DNA of 64,000 nt from Oceanobacillus sojae. GTDB lineage: Bacteria > Bacillota > Bacilli > Bacillales > Amphibacillaceae. The notes under the pieces were generated by a model, which saw only the letters and a list, made by a program, of their open reading frames with translations, did not search any database and had not been told where the DNA came from. The DNA is taken from contig NZ_LT727813.1 of assembly GCF_900162665.1 (NCBI RefSeq), positions 650,214-714,213 of the forward strand. Reading direction: 5' to 3'. The translations under genes and the position numbers were made by a program. Positions 43,619 through 52,444 of this stretch are shown piece by piece. Position 1 is the first letter of the stretch; each line of letters starts with the position of its first letter.

Positions 43619-45211
43619 TTGGAAAAGAAAAAAATCGTTATTTTATTTACAAGTGATGTCCATGGCAAAATTTCACCATACAACAGCCAGGACAAAAGCT
43701 ATGATGGCAAAGGGTATGCTAAAGTTTCCTCTGTCATAAATACAGTAAGAAAAGAAGAAGAAAACGTAATTGTCATTGAAAATGGAGACATGCTGCAGGG
43801 CACACCGCTTTCGCATTACATGCTTGCAGAAAAAGAAGATAGCAGCCAGATTCATCCGGTAATCTCTGCTTGCAATACCATTCGATATGATGCAGCTGTT
43901 ATCGGCAATCATGAATTCAATTATGGCCGGGAGAAGCTGGAAAAAGCTGTGAACGATTCAAATTTCCCATGGTTATCCGCTAATATTGTTAAAAAAGGAA
44001 CAACAGATCCTTATTTTGGTACACCGTATACGGTAAAAAAATTCGATGGCCTGACGGTTGGTATCCTTGGATTAACAACCAAGAATATTCCTGTTTGGGA
44101 ACCAGACCGCCATATTGACCGTTTCGATTTCCTGGATCCAGTGGAAACTGCAAAAAATTGGATAAGCTACTTAAAAGATGAGGAGCAGTTAGATGTTGTC
44201 GTTATTGCCTATCACGGCGGTTTTGAGCATGACCCTGTAACCGGGCAGTATCTTGCCGCCAGCAATGGAGAAAATCAAGGGAATGAGCTGCTGGCAAGCC
44301 TGCCTGAACTGGATGTATTAATTACCGGTCACCAGCATCTGGTTTATCACGCAGTTACTGAATCTGGCACAGCGGTTATTCAGTCCGGAACAAAGGGAGA
44401 ATTTGTCGGCCGTATTGATTTGGACTTCGAAAAGAAACAGAAAGAAGATCATTATACATTAGTAGACCGGAAAACGTCGCTTATTCCAGTAAAAGATGCC
44501 GCAGCAGATGAGAAGATTTTATCAGATATTAAAGAGATCGAAAATGAAGTAGACGATTGGCTTGATGAAACATTAACAGCTGTATCTGATCCGTCTGCCA
44601 TGCAAATCGAAGATCCGCTTGAGGATGTATGGATTAAAGAACATCCTATGATTGAATGGGTGAATAAAACCTTTATGAAAATCACTGGAGCAGAAATGGC
44701 ATCAACAGCCTTTTTTCTCACCCAGGGTATGACATTCAGCAATACACTTACCAGAAGAGATATGCATACATTCTATCCATTTGCCAATACATTAGTCGTG
44801 ATGGAAGCAACCGGAGAAGAAATTCGAGCCTCCCTTGAGTTCAGCGCATCCTTTTTAACATTAGATGCAGATGACCTTCCTGCGATAAGCGAGTCTTGGA
44901 AATATCCGCGCTTACTCAGCTATAACTATGATATGTGGGAAGGAATCCAGTATACAGTTAATCTCCGCAAGCCAAAAGGAGAACGGATTACTTCTCTTAC
45001 ATTTAATGGCGAAGCTTTGGATCCAAATAAAAAATACCGTGTTGCAACGAGCAGCTACCGTGCAAGTGGTACAGGCGGCTATGATATGTTTGGAGAGGAT
45101 AAAATTATTAAAGAATTTCCGTTTGGCGTAACCGAAATGCTGATTGAGGAATTGGAAAGTACTGAGGAGTTTATTCCGCAAACCAATCAGAATTGGAAGG
45201 TATTGAGGTAA
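43619..45211 (+). CDS. 5'-nucleotidase / UDP-sugar diphosphatase family metallophosphoesterase
   Basis: A 530-aa cytosolic-looking protein (no signal peptide) of the YunD type. N-terminal calcineurin-like domain: LFTSDVHGKISPY, IENGDMLQGTPLSHY, VIGNHEFNYG, AYHGGFEHD and ITGHQHLVYH. The C-terminal nucleotidase domain (about 330-525) has FFLTQGMTFSNTLTRRDMHT, YPFANTLVVMEATG and SSYRASGTGGYDM for base stacking. It follows the phn genes and probably releases phosphate from nucleotides, which fits phosphate scavenging. The start is TTG at 43619, after AAAGGAG; spacing of about 12 is slightly long. Confidence 0.88.
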   Translation: MEKKKIVILFTSDVHGKISPYNSQDKSYDGKGYAKVSSVINTVRKEEENVIVIENGDMLQGTPLSHYMLAEKEDSSQIHPVISACNTIRYDAAVIGNHEFNYGREKLEKAVNDSNFPWLSANIVKKGTTDPYFGTPYTVKKFDGLTVGILGLTTKNIPVWEPDRHIDRFDFLDPVETAKNWISYLKDEEQLDVVVIAYHGGFEHDPVTGQYLAASNGENQGNELLASLPELDVLITGHQHLVYHAVTESGTAVIQSGTKGEFVGRIDLDFEKKQKEDHYTLVDRKTSLIPVKDAAADEKILSDIKEIENEVDDWLDETLTAVSDPSAMQIEDPLEDVWIKEHPMIEWVNKTFMKITGAEMASTAFFLTQGMTFSNTLTRRDMHTFYPFANTLVVMEATGEEIRASLEFSASFLTLDADDLPAISESWKYPRLLSYNYDMWEGIQYTVNLRKPKGERITSLTFNGEALDPNKKYRVATSSYRASGTGGYDMFGEDKIIKEFPFGVTEMLIEELESTEEFIPQTNQNWKVLR

Positions 45212-45226
45212 GATTTTCTGTTGTAT

Positions 45227-45271
45227 AAAAATACCGGATGTTTCTATGTACAGGAACAGCCGGTATTTTTT
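45227..45271 (+). terminator. terminator after the nucleotidase gene
   Basis: Arms AAAATACCGG / CCGGTATTTTTT around a loop of about 22 bases. Confidence 0.75.
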
Positions 45272-45375
45272 ATGACGTATTTACTCCATTTCTTGAAGCA
45301 GGCGTCTTATAGTCAGTTACCAGATTATATCACACAAGGATTTAATTTTTTCTCTCTTATTACAAAATTCTATGT

Positions 45376-45406
45376 TTGACATGAAATGCATTTCATACAT
45401 TATGAT
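45376..45406 (+). promoter_or_regulatory. promoter region with palindromic operator-like site
   Basis: TTGACA (45376-45381) and TATGAT (45401-45406) are separated by a 19-base spacer that contains the perfect 16-base palindrome ATGAAATGCATTTCAT (45381-45396). A protein bound there would cover the promoter of the HAD gene. Confidence 0.45.
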
Positions 45407-45429
45407 TTACGTTAAAAGGAGAGAAAAAA

Positions 45430-46221
45430 ATGAACAATAAAAAAATCATCTTTTTTGATATTGATGGGACATTAGTGACAAATGATAAGACCATACCGGA
45501 AAGCACAAAAAAAGCCATCCAGTATCTCCAGAAGAAAGGACATTATACAGTAATAGCTACTGGAAGAGGGCCCAGTATGTTTCACCATATTCAAAAAGAA
45601 TTAAATATTTCCTCTTATGTAGCTTTCAATGGCCAGTTGGTGGTATGTGACGGAATCGAAATTCATTCTGAAACATTAGATTCTGAATTTGTAGAGGATA
45701 TTACTGCATTTGCTAACCAGCATAATCATGCTATTGGTTTTGGAAACCAAAAAGATTTTATGATTACGCATGCTAATCATCCATTAGTAAAAGATAATTT
45801 TTTACATTTAAAATTAGACTATCCTGCAGTTGATCCAAATTATCACAGGCAGCATACAGTAAATCAGTTGAATTTATTCTGCACAGAGCAAGAAGAGGGT
45901 ATCTATAAAGAAAAATATACAGATTATACGTTTGTTCGCTGGGGAGATTTTGGAGCAGACGTATTGCCTTCAGGATCTTCAAAGGCTTTAGGTATCCAAA
46001 AATTTATTGAACATGCAGGGATAGACCTTGAACATGTCTACGCTTTTGGAGACGGCAAGAATGATATAGAGATGTTAACCCTCGTGGAAAATGGAATTGC
46101 TATGGGAAATGCAGTCAATGAATTAAAAGACGTAGCTTCTTATATCACAACGTATTGTGACCAAAATGGGATTTTATATGGTTTACAGTATTTAGAACTT
46201 ATTGAGTCATCATTCAAGTGA
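45430..46221 (+). CDS. HAD phosphatase, Cof/YkrA type
   Basis: A 263-aa HAD-superfamily IIB hydrolase. Motif I FFDIDGTLVTNDK (nucleophile Asp9 region), motif II TGRGP, motif III lysine in SGSSKALGIQKF and motif IV FGDGKNDIEML. The cap of about 100 residues lies between motifs II and III. Relatives dephosphorylate sugar phosphates, pyridoxal phosphate or flavin mononucleotide. AAAGGAGAG precedes the ATG. Confidence 0.85.
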   Translation: MNNKKIIFFDIDGTLVTNDKTIPESTKKAIQYLQKKGHYTVIATGRGPSMFHHIQKELNISSYVAFNGQLVVCDGIEIHSETLDSEFVEDITAFANQHNHAIGFGNQKDFMITHANHPLVKDNFLHLKLDYPAVDPNYHRQHTVNQLNLFCTEQEEGIYKEKYTDYTFVRWGDFGADVLPSGSSKALGIQKFIEHAGIDLEHVYAFGDGKNDIEMLTLVENGIAMGNAVNELKDVASYITTYCDQNGILYGLQYLELIESSFK

Positions 46222-46272
46222 AACCAACAAACTTCATGAGTGACAGGAAATTTGCTGGTTCATCGATAAAAT

Positions 46273-46355
46273 AAAAAACACGAGAACCGGTACCGCCTCC
46301 GAAAGTTAGGGTGGAAAATCTAACTTTTGGAGAGAACCATCGTTCCCGTGTTTTT
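46273..46355 (-). terminator. large hairpin after the Rpn gene
   Basis: Two nested stems: outer AAAAACACG..GAAC / GTTC..CGTGTTTTT and inner CTCCGAAAGTTAG / CTAACTTTTGGAG. It begins at the stop codon of the Rpn-family gene. It has T-runs on both strands and can end both this gene and the HAD gene. Confidence 0.65.
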
Positions 46356-47372
46356 CTATTTCAAGTACTGTCTAACATCATCTATTGTTTCTAATTCATC
46401 TATATGATCTATTATGGTTTCCAGCGTGCTTACTTCCTGTTCGTGCACCTTTTTCTTTATTTCTTCTGAAGGTGGAGCTACAAACTTCGTGATTAATCGA
46501 ATGGTGGTATTAGCCAATGCTTCTGCTTTGCCTTCTATTTTACCCTCTGCTCTGCCCTCTGCTTTTCCTTCCTCTTTCCCTTCATTCCGAAAAATCTCTG
46601 CTAAAGTCATTGCCAATTCGCTCCCTTCTTGATAACTGTTTTCTATATGTTTAATTATATCATAATATTGTTTTTTGGTAAGATGATGATGGACACGGAA
46701 TATATAATAAAACAACGTCTCAAGATACTGTGTTGCTGTCTTCTGGTCCTGTAACTGCCGCAAATAATCAATGGATCGATAAATCGTATTCAATATAACT
46801 TGTATATCACTATTACGGATATCCCGAAACACCATCAGTATGATTCGCAGGAACACATTTAATTGCGTATCTTCATCTTCGTAATCCGATACATCGTATA
46901 TAAAGAATTCATAATCAGGAACGAATTTCTGCAGTTCCTGCGGGAAATCCCGATACCCTTCCAAAAGATTTCTGAACGAAGCTCCGACATACCAATCCGT
47001 AATGCCATGATACAAAACAATCGGCATGATGATCGGCAGCCTCTTTTCTTTTTGATTATCCCGTTTGGTTTCCCATATCTCCACCATATATCGCAGTACC
47101 TGCAGAGCAGTATAGTAATCATGATAGCTTTTATGCTCGAACAGAAAATATACGTAAGCGGGTTTGTTGTGAATTTTTGTCTGGAATAGCAAATCGGAGA
47201 AATATTCTTGGAGATCACGGCTGATAAAGCTGTCTTTTTGGGGCTGAATAGATGCTACATCAATGGTGTTGCGAACGGAGGGCGGTAAGAAGTGGGTAAT
47301 AAAATCTTTTGCAACATCCACATTTGAAAAAGTTTCTTTAAATATTTTGTCATGCGGGTTCTGAATCTGCAA
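46356..47372 (-). CDS. Rpn family recombination-promoting nuclease
   Basis: About 338 aa of the Rpn/YhgA-like (Transposase_31, PD-(D/E)XK) family. N-terminal NPHDKIFKETFSNVDVAKDF, the nuclease-core region DLLFQTKIHNKPAYVYFLFE HKSY and PIIMPIVLYHG are family hallmarks. After a helical middle, residues about 270-290 are tandem Glu-Gly-Lys/Arg units (GKEEGKAEGRAEGKIEGKAE). Relatives are DNA endonucleases that promote RecA-independent recombination and horizontal transfer. TTG at 47372 is chosen because AAAGGA lies 9 bases upstream. It is a stand-alone gene between hairpins, typical of a mobile cargo gene. Confidence 0.82.
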   Translation of the reverse strand: MQIQNPHDKIFKETFSNVDVAKDFITHFLPPSVRNTIDVASIQPQKDSFISRDLQEYFSDLLFQTKIHNKPAYVYFLFEHKSYHDYYTALQVLRYMVEIWETKRDNQKEKRLPIIMPIVLYHGITDWYVGASFRNLLEGYRDFPQELQKFVPDYEFFIYDVSDYEDEDTQLNVFLRIILMVFRDIRNSDIQVILNTIYRSIDYLRQLQDQKTATQYLETLFYYIFRVHHHLTKKQYYDIIKHIENSYQEGSELAMTLAEIFRNEGKEEGKAEGRAEGKIEGKAEALANTTIRLITKFVAPPSEEIKKKVHEQEVSTLETIIDHIDELETIDDVRQYLK

Positions 47373-47634
47373 AATTATCAAGTCCTTTCAATGGTGGAAT
47401 TTGATATATAATTCGAATGTAAATTCTGCTTTATATTAACACAATCCCACAAAAGAAACAAATGTTCTATATTTCTTTTTTAAGTAGGAAAATCCGGTGA
47501 TTTTATCGTTTTTGGTAATAAAAGCTATTGAAATATCCATAAAAAAATTAAAAACGCCTGCATATTTTTCAAATTTAACCTCAAACTAAGTATCGTTGTT
47601 GATTCACATTCTAAATGGATAGGGATGATAATTA

Positions 47635-47883
47635 ATGATGAATAACAAAAAAGGAATGACCACGTCACTGATTGCTGCAGGTGTAGCAGGCGCTGCAGCC
47701 TATGGTATAAGTATGGGTATGCAAAATGGTTCATTTCAAAACATGTCACAAAAGCTTTCCAATTCCATGAATAGCTCCACCATGCAGGATATTGCAAAAC
47801 CAATCCAGGATATGCTTTCTGGCGGTGACCAGGCAATGAACCAGAGCAATAGTGGTGGCCAGAATCAAACACAATCTTCTTAA
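47635..47883 (+). CDS. small protein, DUF3918-like
   Basis: 82 aa: MMNNKKGMTTSLIAAGVAGA with an alanine/glycine-rich hydrophobic stretch (about 8-28), then a hydrophilic Ser/Asn/Gln/Met-rich tail (MQNGSFQNMSQKLSNSMNSS ... GGQNQTQSS). The layout resembles short DUF3918/YtxH-like proteins of Bacillaceae that carry one membrane-associated helix. No function is known. AGGGATGAT upstream serves as the ribosome binding site. A terminator follows. Confidence 0.6.
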   Translation: MMNNKKGMTTSLIAAGVAGAAAYGISMGMQNGSFQNMSQKLSNSMNSSTMQDIAKPIQDMLSGGDQAMNQSNSGGQNQTQSS

Positions 47884-47919
47884 AATGTGAATGCAGAAGC
47901 GTTTACTATTTAAGATAAC

Positions 47920-47957
47920 AAAAAAGGATGGCTCCATTTCGGTGTCATCCCTTTTTT
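47920..47957 (+). terminator. terminator after the small DUF3918-like gene
   Basis: AAAAAAGGATG / CATCCCTTTTTT, imperfect by one base, around a loop of about 15 bases. Confidence 0.7.
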
Positions 47958-48051
47958 AACGGCTAGTGAATTTTTTATTATTTTCTTTTTCATTCAGTAA
48001 TAAGCCGGCCCAACTTCAAGCGCCGAAAAAAAGCCCGACTTTATTTTCCTT

Positions 48052-48783
48052 TTATATCCATGATTGTAATGCATTCAGAGATTTTTCGATAATCATTCCC
48101 TGATCATTATCCAATGTCGCTACATGGTAGCTCTCCTTCATAGAAATGATTTCTTTCTGCTCAGAAGCTATTCCTTCCAATATCATTTGAGCATTATCCG
48201 GTGGAACCACATGATCTTCATCCGAGACAAAAATAAGTGCCGGACAGTTTACTTTTCCTAAATTTGCTTTTGTTTCCTTCATCAGTTTCTTTATTTCTCC
48301 AATTGATTTTACCGGTGTTTTGTCATAAGCCAGCTCCACTACACCTGCTTTTTTAATATCTGAACCAATTGCGTCAATAAATCGTACCTTTTGATCTGCT
48401 TCCATCGCAGGGATATCTACAGCTGCATTGATTAAAATAATTCCCGCCAGAGGGTGCTTTGCTGCTGCATCAAGCGTTAATGTCCCACCCATTGATAAAC
48501 CGCACATGAAAATTGTGTCACATCTTTCTTCAAGCCAGGAATATGCCTCTTCAATAGAGCTTACCCAATCCTGGTACGTGCATTTTTCCATATCTTCAGG
48601 AGCTGTCCCATGTCCTTGCAACCTTGGACCGTAAACAGTGTAGCCTGCGTCCGCAAAGGCTTTTCCAACTGGATACATACTTTGTGTTGTGCCTGTAAAA
48701 CCATGGGAAACAAGAACTCCTATACGATTTCCTTCAAAGTAAAATGGCTCTGCATCTTTTAAAACCGGATACTGCTCATTCAT
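48052..48783 (-). CDS. alpha/beta hydrolase, Est30-like carboxylesterase
   Basis: A 243-aa serine hydrolase. Oxyanion region VLVSHGFTGTTQSM (about 24-37), nucleophile elbow CGLSMGG (about 94-100), acid in VSDEDHVVPP and catalytic His in SYHVATLDND. The layout matches the YvaK/Est30 thermostable carboxylesterase group, which cleaves short acyl esters. GGAGGAGGAAA lies upstream of ATG. Monocistronic. Confidence 0.85.
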   Translation of the reverse strand: MNEQYPVLKDAEPFYFEGNRIGVLVSHGFTGTTQSMYPVGKAFADAGYTVYGPRLQGHGTAPEDMEKCTYQDWVSSIEEAYSWLEERCDTIFMCGLSMGGTLTLDAAAKHPLAGIILINAAVDIPAMEADQKVRFIDAIGSDIKKAGVVELAYDKTPVKSIGEIKKLMKETKANLGKVNCPALIFVSDEDHVVPPDNAQMILEGIASEQKEIISMKESYHVATLDNDQGMIIEKSLNALQSWI

Positions 48784-48895
48784 TTATTTTTCCTCCTCCT
48801 GAAACTGATTTTTATTCACGTTCTTACATATTTTCAGCATAAAACGAATTAGAGAATCCCACAAGTGATAACGCCTTCTTTTACCAAAAACCTTT

Positions 48896-49684
48896 TTACT
48901 GTCTCAAAAGCTCTTTTATTTTATCATCAATTAAATTTTTTAAAGCTGTTAATTTCTGTTTATTTATCCTCTGCTTATCTGCTTCTTGTACCTGATAATT
49001 ATAGAGCAGGCTTTGAATGGCTGGGAGCATGTTCTCCGGAAAATCCTCATATGCTCTCTCTCCTGCTTCCACTTTCGATAAAATACAGCCCTCTTTTAGA
49101 TACCAATAAAAGCGCAGCATATTAAGCAGCGCGTACACAGGTTTATCCATATAAGTCATCAGACATTCGTTATAATCTGATTGTATCGAGGAAATAAAAT
49201 CAGCTCTTGGAATTTGGGGGAACACTCTATCTGCCGGAGCCCCTTCCAGAGTGATCCCTCTATTTAACAGCACAGCAATATGTGCAGCCAAATCAGCATC
49301 ATGCCCCTCACTCTTCTCTGTCACTTGCTTTTTATCTACTTCCATTCGTTCTCTCCAGTACTCACTATAGTGAAAAAGGTAGGAAAAGGGATGCTTCTCC
49401 TCCTTTAATTTACTTGCTAACAAAAAACTGACCTCAACCGGATAAGGATGCTTGGATTGAGAAAGAAATAACGCAGCCAGCCTCTGCTTTTGCTGTGTAC
49501 TTAATGCTTTATTCAGTACAACCAGTAAATCAATATCACTATTTCCGGGCTGAAAGCTTCCCATTGCCAATGAACCATGCAGATAACAGCCAACAAATTG
49601 ATCACCTGTAATTTGCTTTATCTCAGCCAGCAGATTATCTAAAAAGGATTGGACATATCCGGTAAATATATTTTCTCTCTTCAT
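48896..49684 (-). CDS. AadA-like nucleotidyltransferase (DUF4111)
   Basis: A 262-aa protein with the polymerase-beta nucleotidyltransferase motif LHGSLAMGSFQPGNSDIDLLVV (about 36-57: GS, then DxD). The C-terminal DUF4111 helical domain (about 150-255, ADFISSIQSDYNECLMTY, ALLNMLRFYWYLKEG, SKVEAGERAYEDFP) is typical of ANT(3'')/ANT(9)-type aminoglycoside adenylyltransferases. The sequence is divergent, so resistance cannot be assumed. Length matches the family (about 260). Confidence 0.78.
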   Translation of the reverse strand: MKRENIFTGYVQSFLDNLLAEIKQITGDQFVGCYLHGSLAMGSFQPGNSDIDLLVVLNKALSTQQKQRLAALFLSQSKHPYPVEVSFLLASKLKEEKHPFSYLFHYSEYWRERMEVDKKQVTEKSEGHDADLAAHIAVLLNRGITLEGAPADRVFPQIPRADFISSIQSDYNECLMTYMDKPVYALLNMLRFYWYLKEGCILSKVEAGERAYEDFPENMLPAIQSLLYNYQVQEADKQRINKQKLTALKNLIDDKIKELLRQ

Positions 49685-49786
49685 TTCTTTACCTTCCCTT
49701 CAATCATTTATCAATTCTTCATTTATCTAGTAAAATAAAGAAGAAACCATTACCGCAAACTATCCTATAAAAAAAGAGGGATTCAC

Positions 49787-50320
49787 ATGAATATAAGTCT
49801 TCGTCAAGAGCAACCAAAGGATTATCCAAAAACAGAAGCACTCATTGAACAGACATTTCGAAACGAAGAAATGAGCGATCAGCAGGAGCATCTTCTTGTA
49901 CAGCGTATCCACAGGTCTGATGCCTTCATTCCTGAGTTATCCATTGTCGCAGTCAATCAGCAGAATGAAATGATTGGTCAAATCCTTTTTTCAAAAATAA
50001 CCATTGAAAACAAAGATCAAGTAACAGAATCGCTTGCCCTTGCACCAGTATCCATACATCCAGATTATCAAAAACAAGGTATCGGGTCTATGCTGATGAA
50101 CAGAGGATTAGAGAAAGCAAAAGAATCTGGATATACTTCTGTTATTGTACTTGGTCATCCGGATTACTATCCCCGCTTTGGGTTTAAGCCAGCCAGCTTG
50201 TGGGGAATCAAAGCACCATTTGATGTACCTGAAGAAGCGTTTATGGCACTGGAATTGGAAAAGGATGCTTTCAAAAATGTCAGTGGTGTGGTTCAATATT
50301 CAGAAGCCTTTTCGGAATAA
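49787..50320 (+). CDS. GNAT N-acetyltransferase (YhbS-like)
   Basis: A 177-aa acetyltransferase: LRQEQPKDYPKTEALIEQTF at the start, LALAPVSIHPDYQKQGIGSM (motif A, Q/RxxGxG) and the YhbS-like ending VIVLGHPDYYPRFGFKPAS, WGIKAPFDVPEEAFMALEL. Substrate unknown. It is divergent from the AadA-like gene. Confidence 0.85.
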   Translation: MNISLRQEQPKDYPKTEALIEQTFRNEEMSDQQEHLLVQRIHRSDAFIPELSIVAVNQQNEMIGQILFSKITIENKDQVTESLALAPVSIHPDYQKQGIGSMLMNRGLEKAKESGYTSVIVLGHPDYYPRFGFKPASLWGIKAPFDVPEEAFMALELEKDAFKNVSGVVQYSEAFSE

Positions 50321-50450
50321 CAAATGCTATCATCAACTATATTGTTGTGTATTTAGCTGTTGAAATGAAATATCGTGGCGGGATATAAAGTGCTGATTTG
50401 AATGGGGGATTAAAAATACACAGTAAAAACATGACGCTGCCAAGAGAAAA

Positions 50451-50503
50451 ACACAAAAGCCATTAACCACGATTTTTTTCATTTTCAAGGCTAATGGCTT
50501 TTC
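50451..50503 (-). terminator. terminator after the GDPD pair
   Basis: Arms AAAAGCCATTA / TAATGGCTTTT with an inner loop of about 27 bases; the minus strand then reads TGTGTTTTT. Confidence 0.65.
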
Positions 50504-50535
50504 TATCAAATAAAGCATTTCTTAATAATTTATCT

Positions 50536-51345
50536 TTACTGCATAATAACCTGATTTGTAAATTCAATATCATTTGTAAAAACACCATCCACTCCATACA
50601 TGATAACCCGCTGCTGTTCAACGAGCTCTGTCCGTTCATCCGTAAAAAACACATGAATCTCTTTCCCATGCTGATGCAGTTTATCAACAATATCCCTTGT
50701 AACATTACCTGAATCTACTCCAATAACATCCACATCTGCTGCTAATGCGTCCTCTAAATCAAATTTATCCGTTCCATATAAAAGCGTCAAACGGATTTCT
50801 GGCGCTAATTCCTGCAATTTTTGGAGACTTTTCTTTGAGAATGACTGAAAGCTGACATATTTGGGATCTAATAAATCATATTCCTCCAGCAGCTTGATTA
50901 ATGGCTCCTCCATTTTCGTATCACCATTCACGAGATGCGACTCGAAATAATAATGTTCATTCTGTTCAAATGTCGCTGCTATTTCTTTTAATATCAGCTC
51001 TTCCGGAGCTTTTGATTCCGACATTATACGATCTCCAGTATCATGAAATGCAATTAATTCATTATCTTTTGTCATCCCTAAATCCATCTTTATCGAGTCT
51101 GCATTAGCATCCGAAGCATTTTTATAAGCTTTCTTTGTATCCTCATTGAGCATACTGTCTGCCCTGGGGTTAGCAATAATTTCTATATCAGCAGAAGCTG
51201 CCTCTGGATTCTCCGCTGCTTTCGCGTACAATGCCTCCGCTCCATACAATGCTGTTGTCTGGGGTGCGGTCGGCTTTGCTTCAAAAAATCCCGATATGAT
51301 AAAGACTGCAATCACAAAACCGAGTAATATTCTACGCCATGGCAT
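50536..51345 (-). CDS. membrane-anchored GDPD-like protein with degenerate active site
   Basis: About 269 aa. An N-terminal basic and hydrophobic anchor (RRILLGFVIAVFIISGFFEA) is followed by a glycerophosphodiester-phosphodiesterase barrel. The usual HRG near strand 1 is replaced by IANPRADSMLNEDT, and the GADxIExD block is NADSIKMDLGMTKD; only the second histidine, LIAFHD, is kept. The catalytic His/Arg/Glu set is thus largely missing, suggesting a non-catalytic or altered role. It starts inside the end of the intact GDPD gene (about 14 bases overlap), so the two are coupled and may interact. Confidence 0.75.
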   Translation of the reverse strand: MPWRRILLGFVIAVFIISGFFEAKPTAPQTTALYGAEALYAKAAENPEAASADIEIIANPRADSMLNEDTKKAYKNASDANADSIKMDLGMTKDNELIAFHDTGDRIMSESKAPEELILKEIAATFEQNEHYYFESHLVNGDTKMEEPLIKLLEEYDLLDPKYVSFQSFSKKSLQKLQELAPEIRLTLLYGTDKFDLEDALAADVDVIGVDSGNVTRDIVDKLHQHGKEIHVFFTDERTELVEQQRVIMYGVDGVFTNDIEFTNQVIMQ

Positions 51346-52093
51346 AGCGCTCACACCTGTAAAAGACAGCCCGGTCCGGATAATCTGTAATAATTGCTTT
51401 TACTTTTATATCGAGCAATTGTTTTAATGTATCCTTATCATTCACAGTCCATACACGCAGCAATCTCTTCCACCTGCCCCAAAGATAAATATGCTTTAAA
51501 AACGTATCCACTCCAATGTGCAGTGCTTCCAGGCCAAGAATATCGATATAATCCTCCGGGTGGGAAATCGGCTGGTTAATAATCCATGCAAGACGTGCAT
51601 CACGGTCATAATGACGTAAACGAATCAATGCAGGCAAGTGAAAGCTGGAGTAAATTACACGATCCTTTATATCAGGAAATCTGTTTACATAGTCTATCAG
51701 CCTTTGTTCTATATTTTCATATAAATATTCGTCTGTTTTTAATTCAATATTCAATGCCGCTTCTGGATATGAACTGACTAACTGAAGCACTTCTGTTAAG
51801 GAGGGGATTTTTTCTTCCTCCCAGCTCTTGTCGTAGGTTGCGAATGATGAAAAGCAGGAATGACTTAATTGCAATTCCCGAATTTCTGAAAAAGTATATT
51901 CTGATACCGGCCCCGTCCCATTCGTTGTCCGGTTTAGCGTAGCATCATGCATCACCACAAACTCTCCGTCTTTTGTCATGTGTACATCTATTTCCAAGCC
52001 GTCTGCACCTGCTTCGAGAGCTTTCTCAAAGCTAAGCAATGTATTTTCCGGATATAGCCCCATCATACCTCTGTGTCCATATACTTTTGTCAA
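51332..52093 (-). CDS. glycerophosphodiester phosphodiesterase
   Basis: A 253-aa enzyme with a complete active site: YGHRGMMGLYPENTLLSFEKAL (His-Arg, Glu), GADGLEIDVHMTKDG (Glu, Asp), VVMHDATLNRTTNG (His) and INIELK-type strand LNIELKTDEY. It hydrolyses glycerophosphodiesters to glycerol-3-phosphate and an alcohol. No signal peptide is seen, so it is cytosolic and likely acts on imported lipid head groups, or on glycerophosphoethanolamine, which would yield ethanolamine for the eut system (inference). First gene of a two-gene unit. Confidence 0.9.
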   Translation of the reverse strand: MTKVYGHRGMMGLYPENTLLSFEKALEAGADGLEIDVHMTKDGEFVVMHDATLNRTTNGTGPVSEYTFSEIRELQLSHSCFSSFATYDKSWEEEKIPSLTEVLQLVSSYPEAALNIELKTDEYLYENIEQRLIDYVNRFPDIKDRVIYSSFHLPALIRLRHYDRDARLAWIINQPISHPEDYIDILGLEALHIGVDTFLKHIYLWGRWKRLLRVWTVNDKDTLKQLLDIKVKAIITDYPDRAVFYRCERYAMA

Positions 52094-52378
52094 TGTAATC
52101 CCTCCTTAGAATTAAGTTAATCTTAGATACTTAGCAGATCTATTTTTTTTGAAACATAAATCTTCTTAACTTCCGTTGTCTTACTTTAACACTTTTTCCC
52201 TTTAATCTGACCATTTAACTGATTATCTGCTCCTCCCTTCATCTAATTCCATTAAAGCATACCTGTTTCATGAAACGTTGAAATTTACCAAATCCACACC
52301 TACACTTTGCTTTCCATTCAAGTACTTTACAATGTCTTAATAAAATTCATATTTACTAAAAATCAATAGCAGAAATAA
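52094..52378. other. intergenic region without recognised gene
   Basis: Between the divergent/convergent GDPD and DUF genes I see only AT-rich sequence with no gene-length frame, tRNA or clear promoter beyond general AT content. Confidence 0.5.
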
Positions 52379-52424
52379 GAAAAAAAGATTTTCAGGGGAG
52401 CATTTATCTCTGCCCTGAAAATCT
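52379..52424 (-). terminator. terminator of the 130-aa gene
   Basis: Arms AGATTTTCAGGG / CCCTGAAAATCT; the minus strand continues with T7. Confidence 0.85.
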
Positions 52425-52444
52425 CTTATCCAATAAATAACTAT

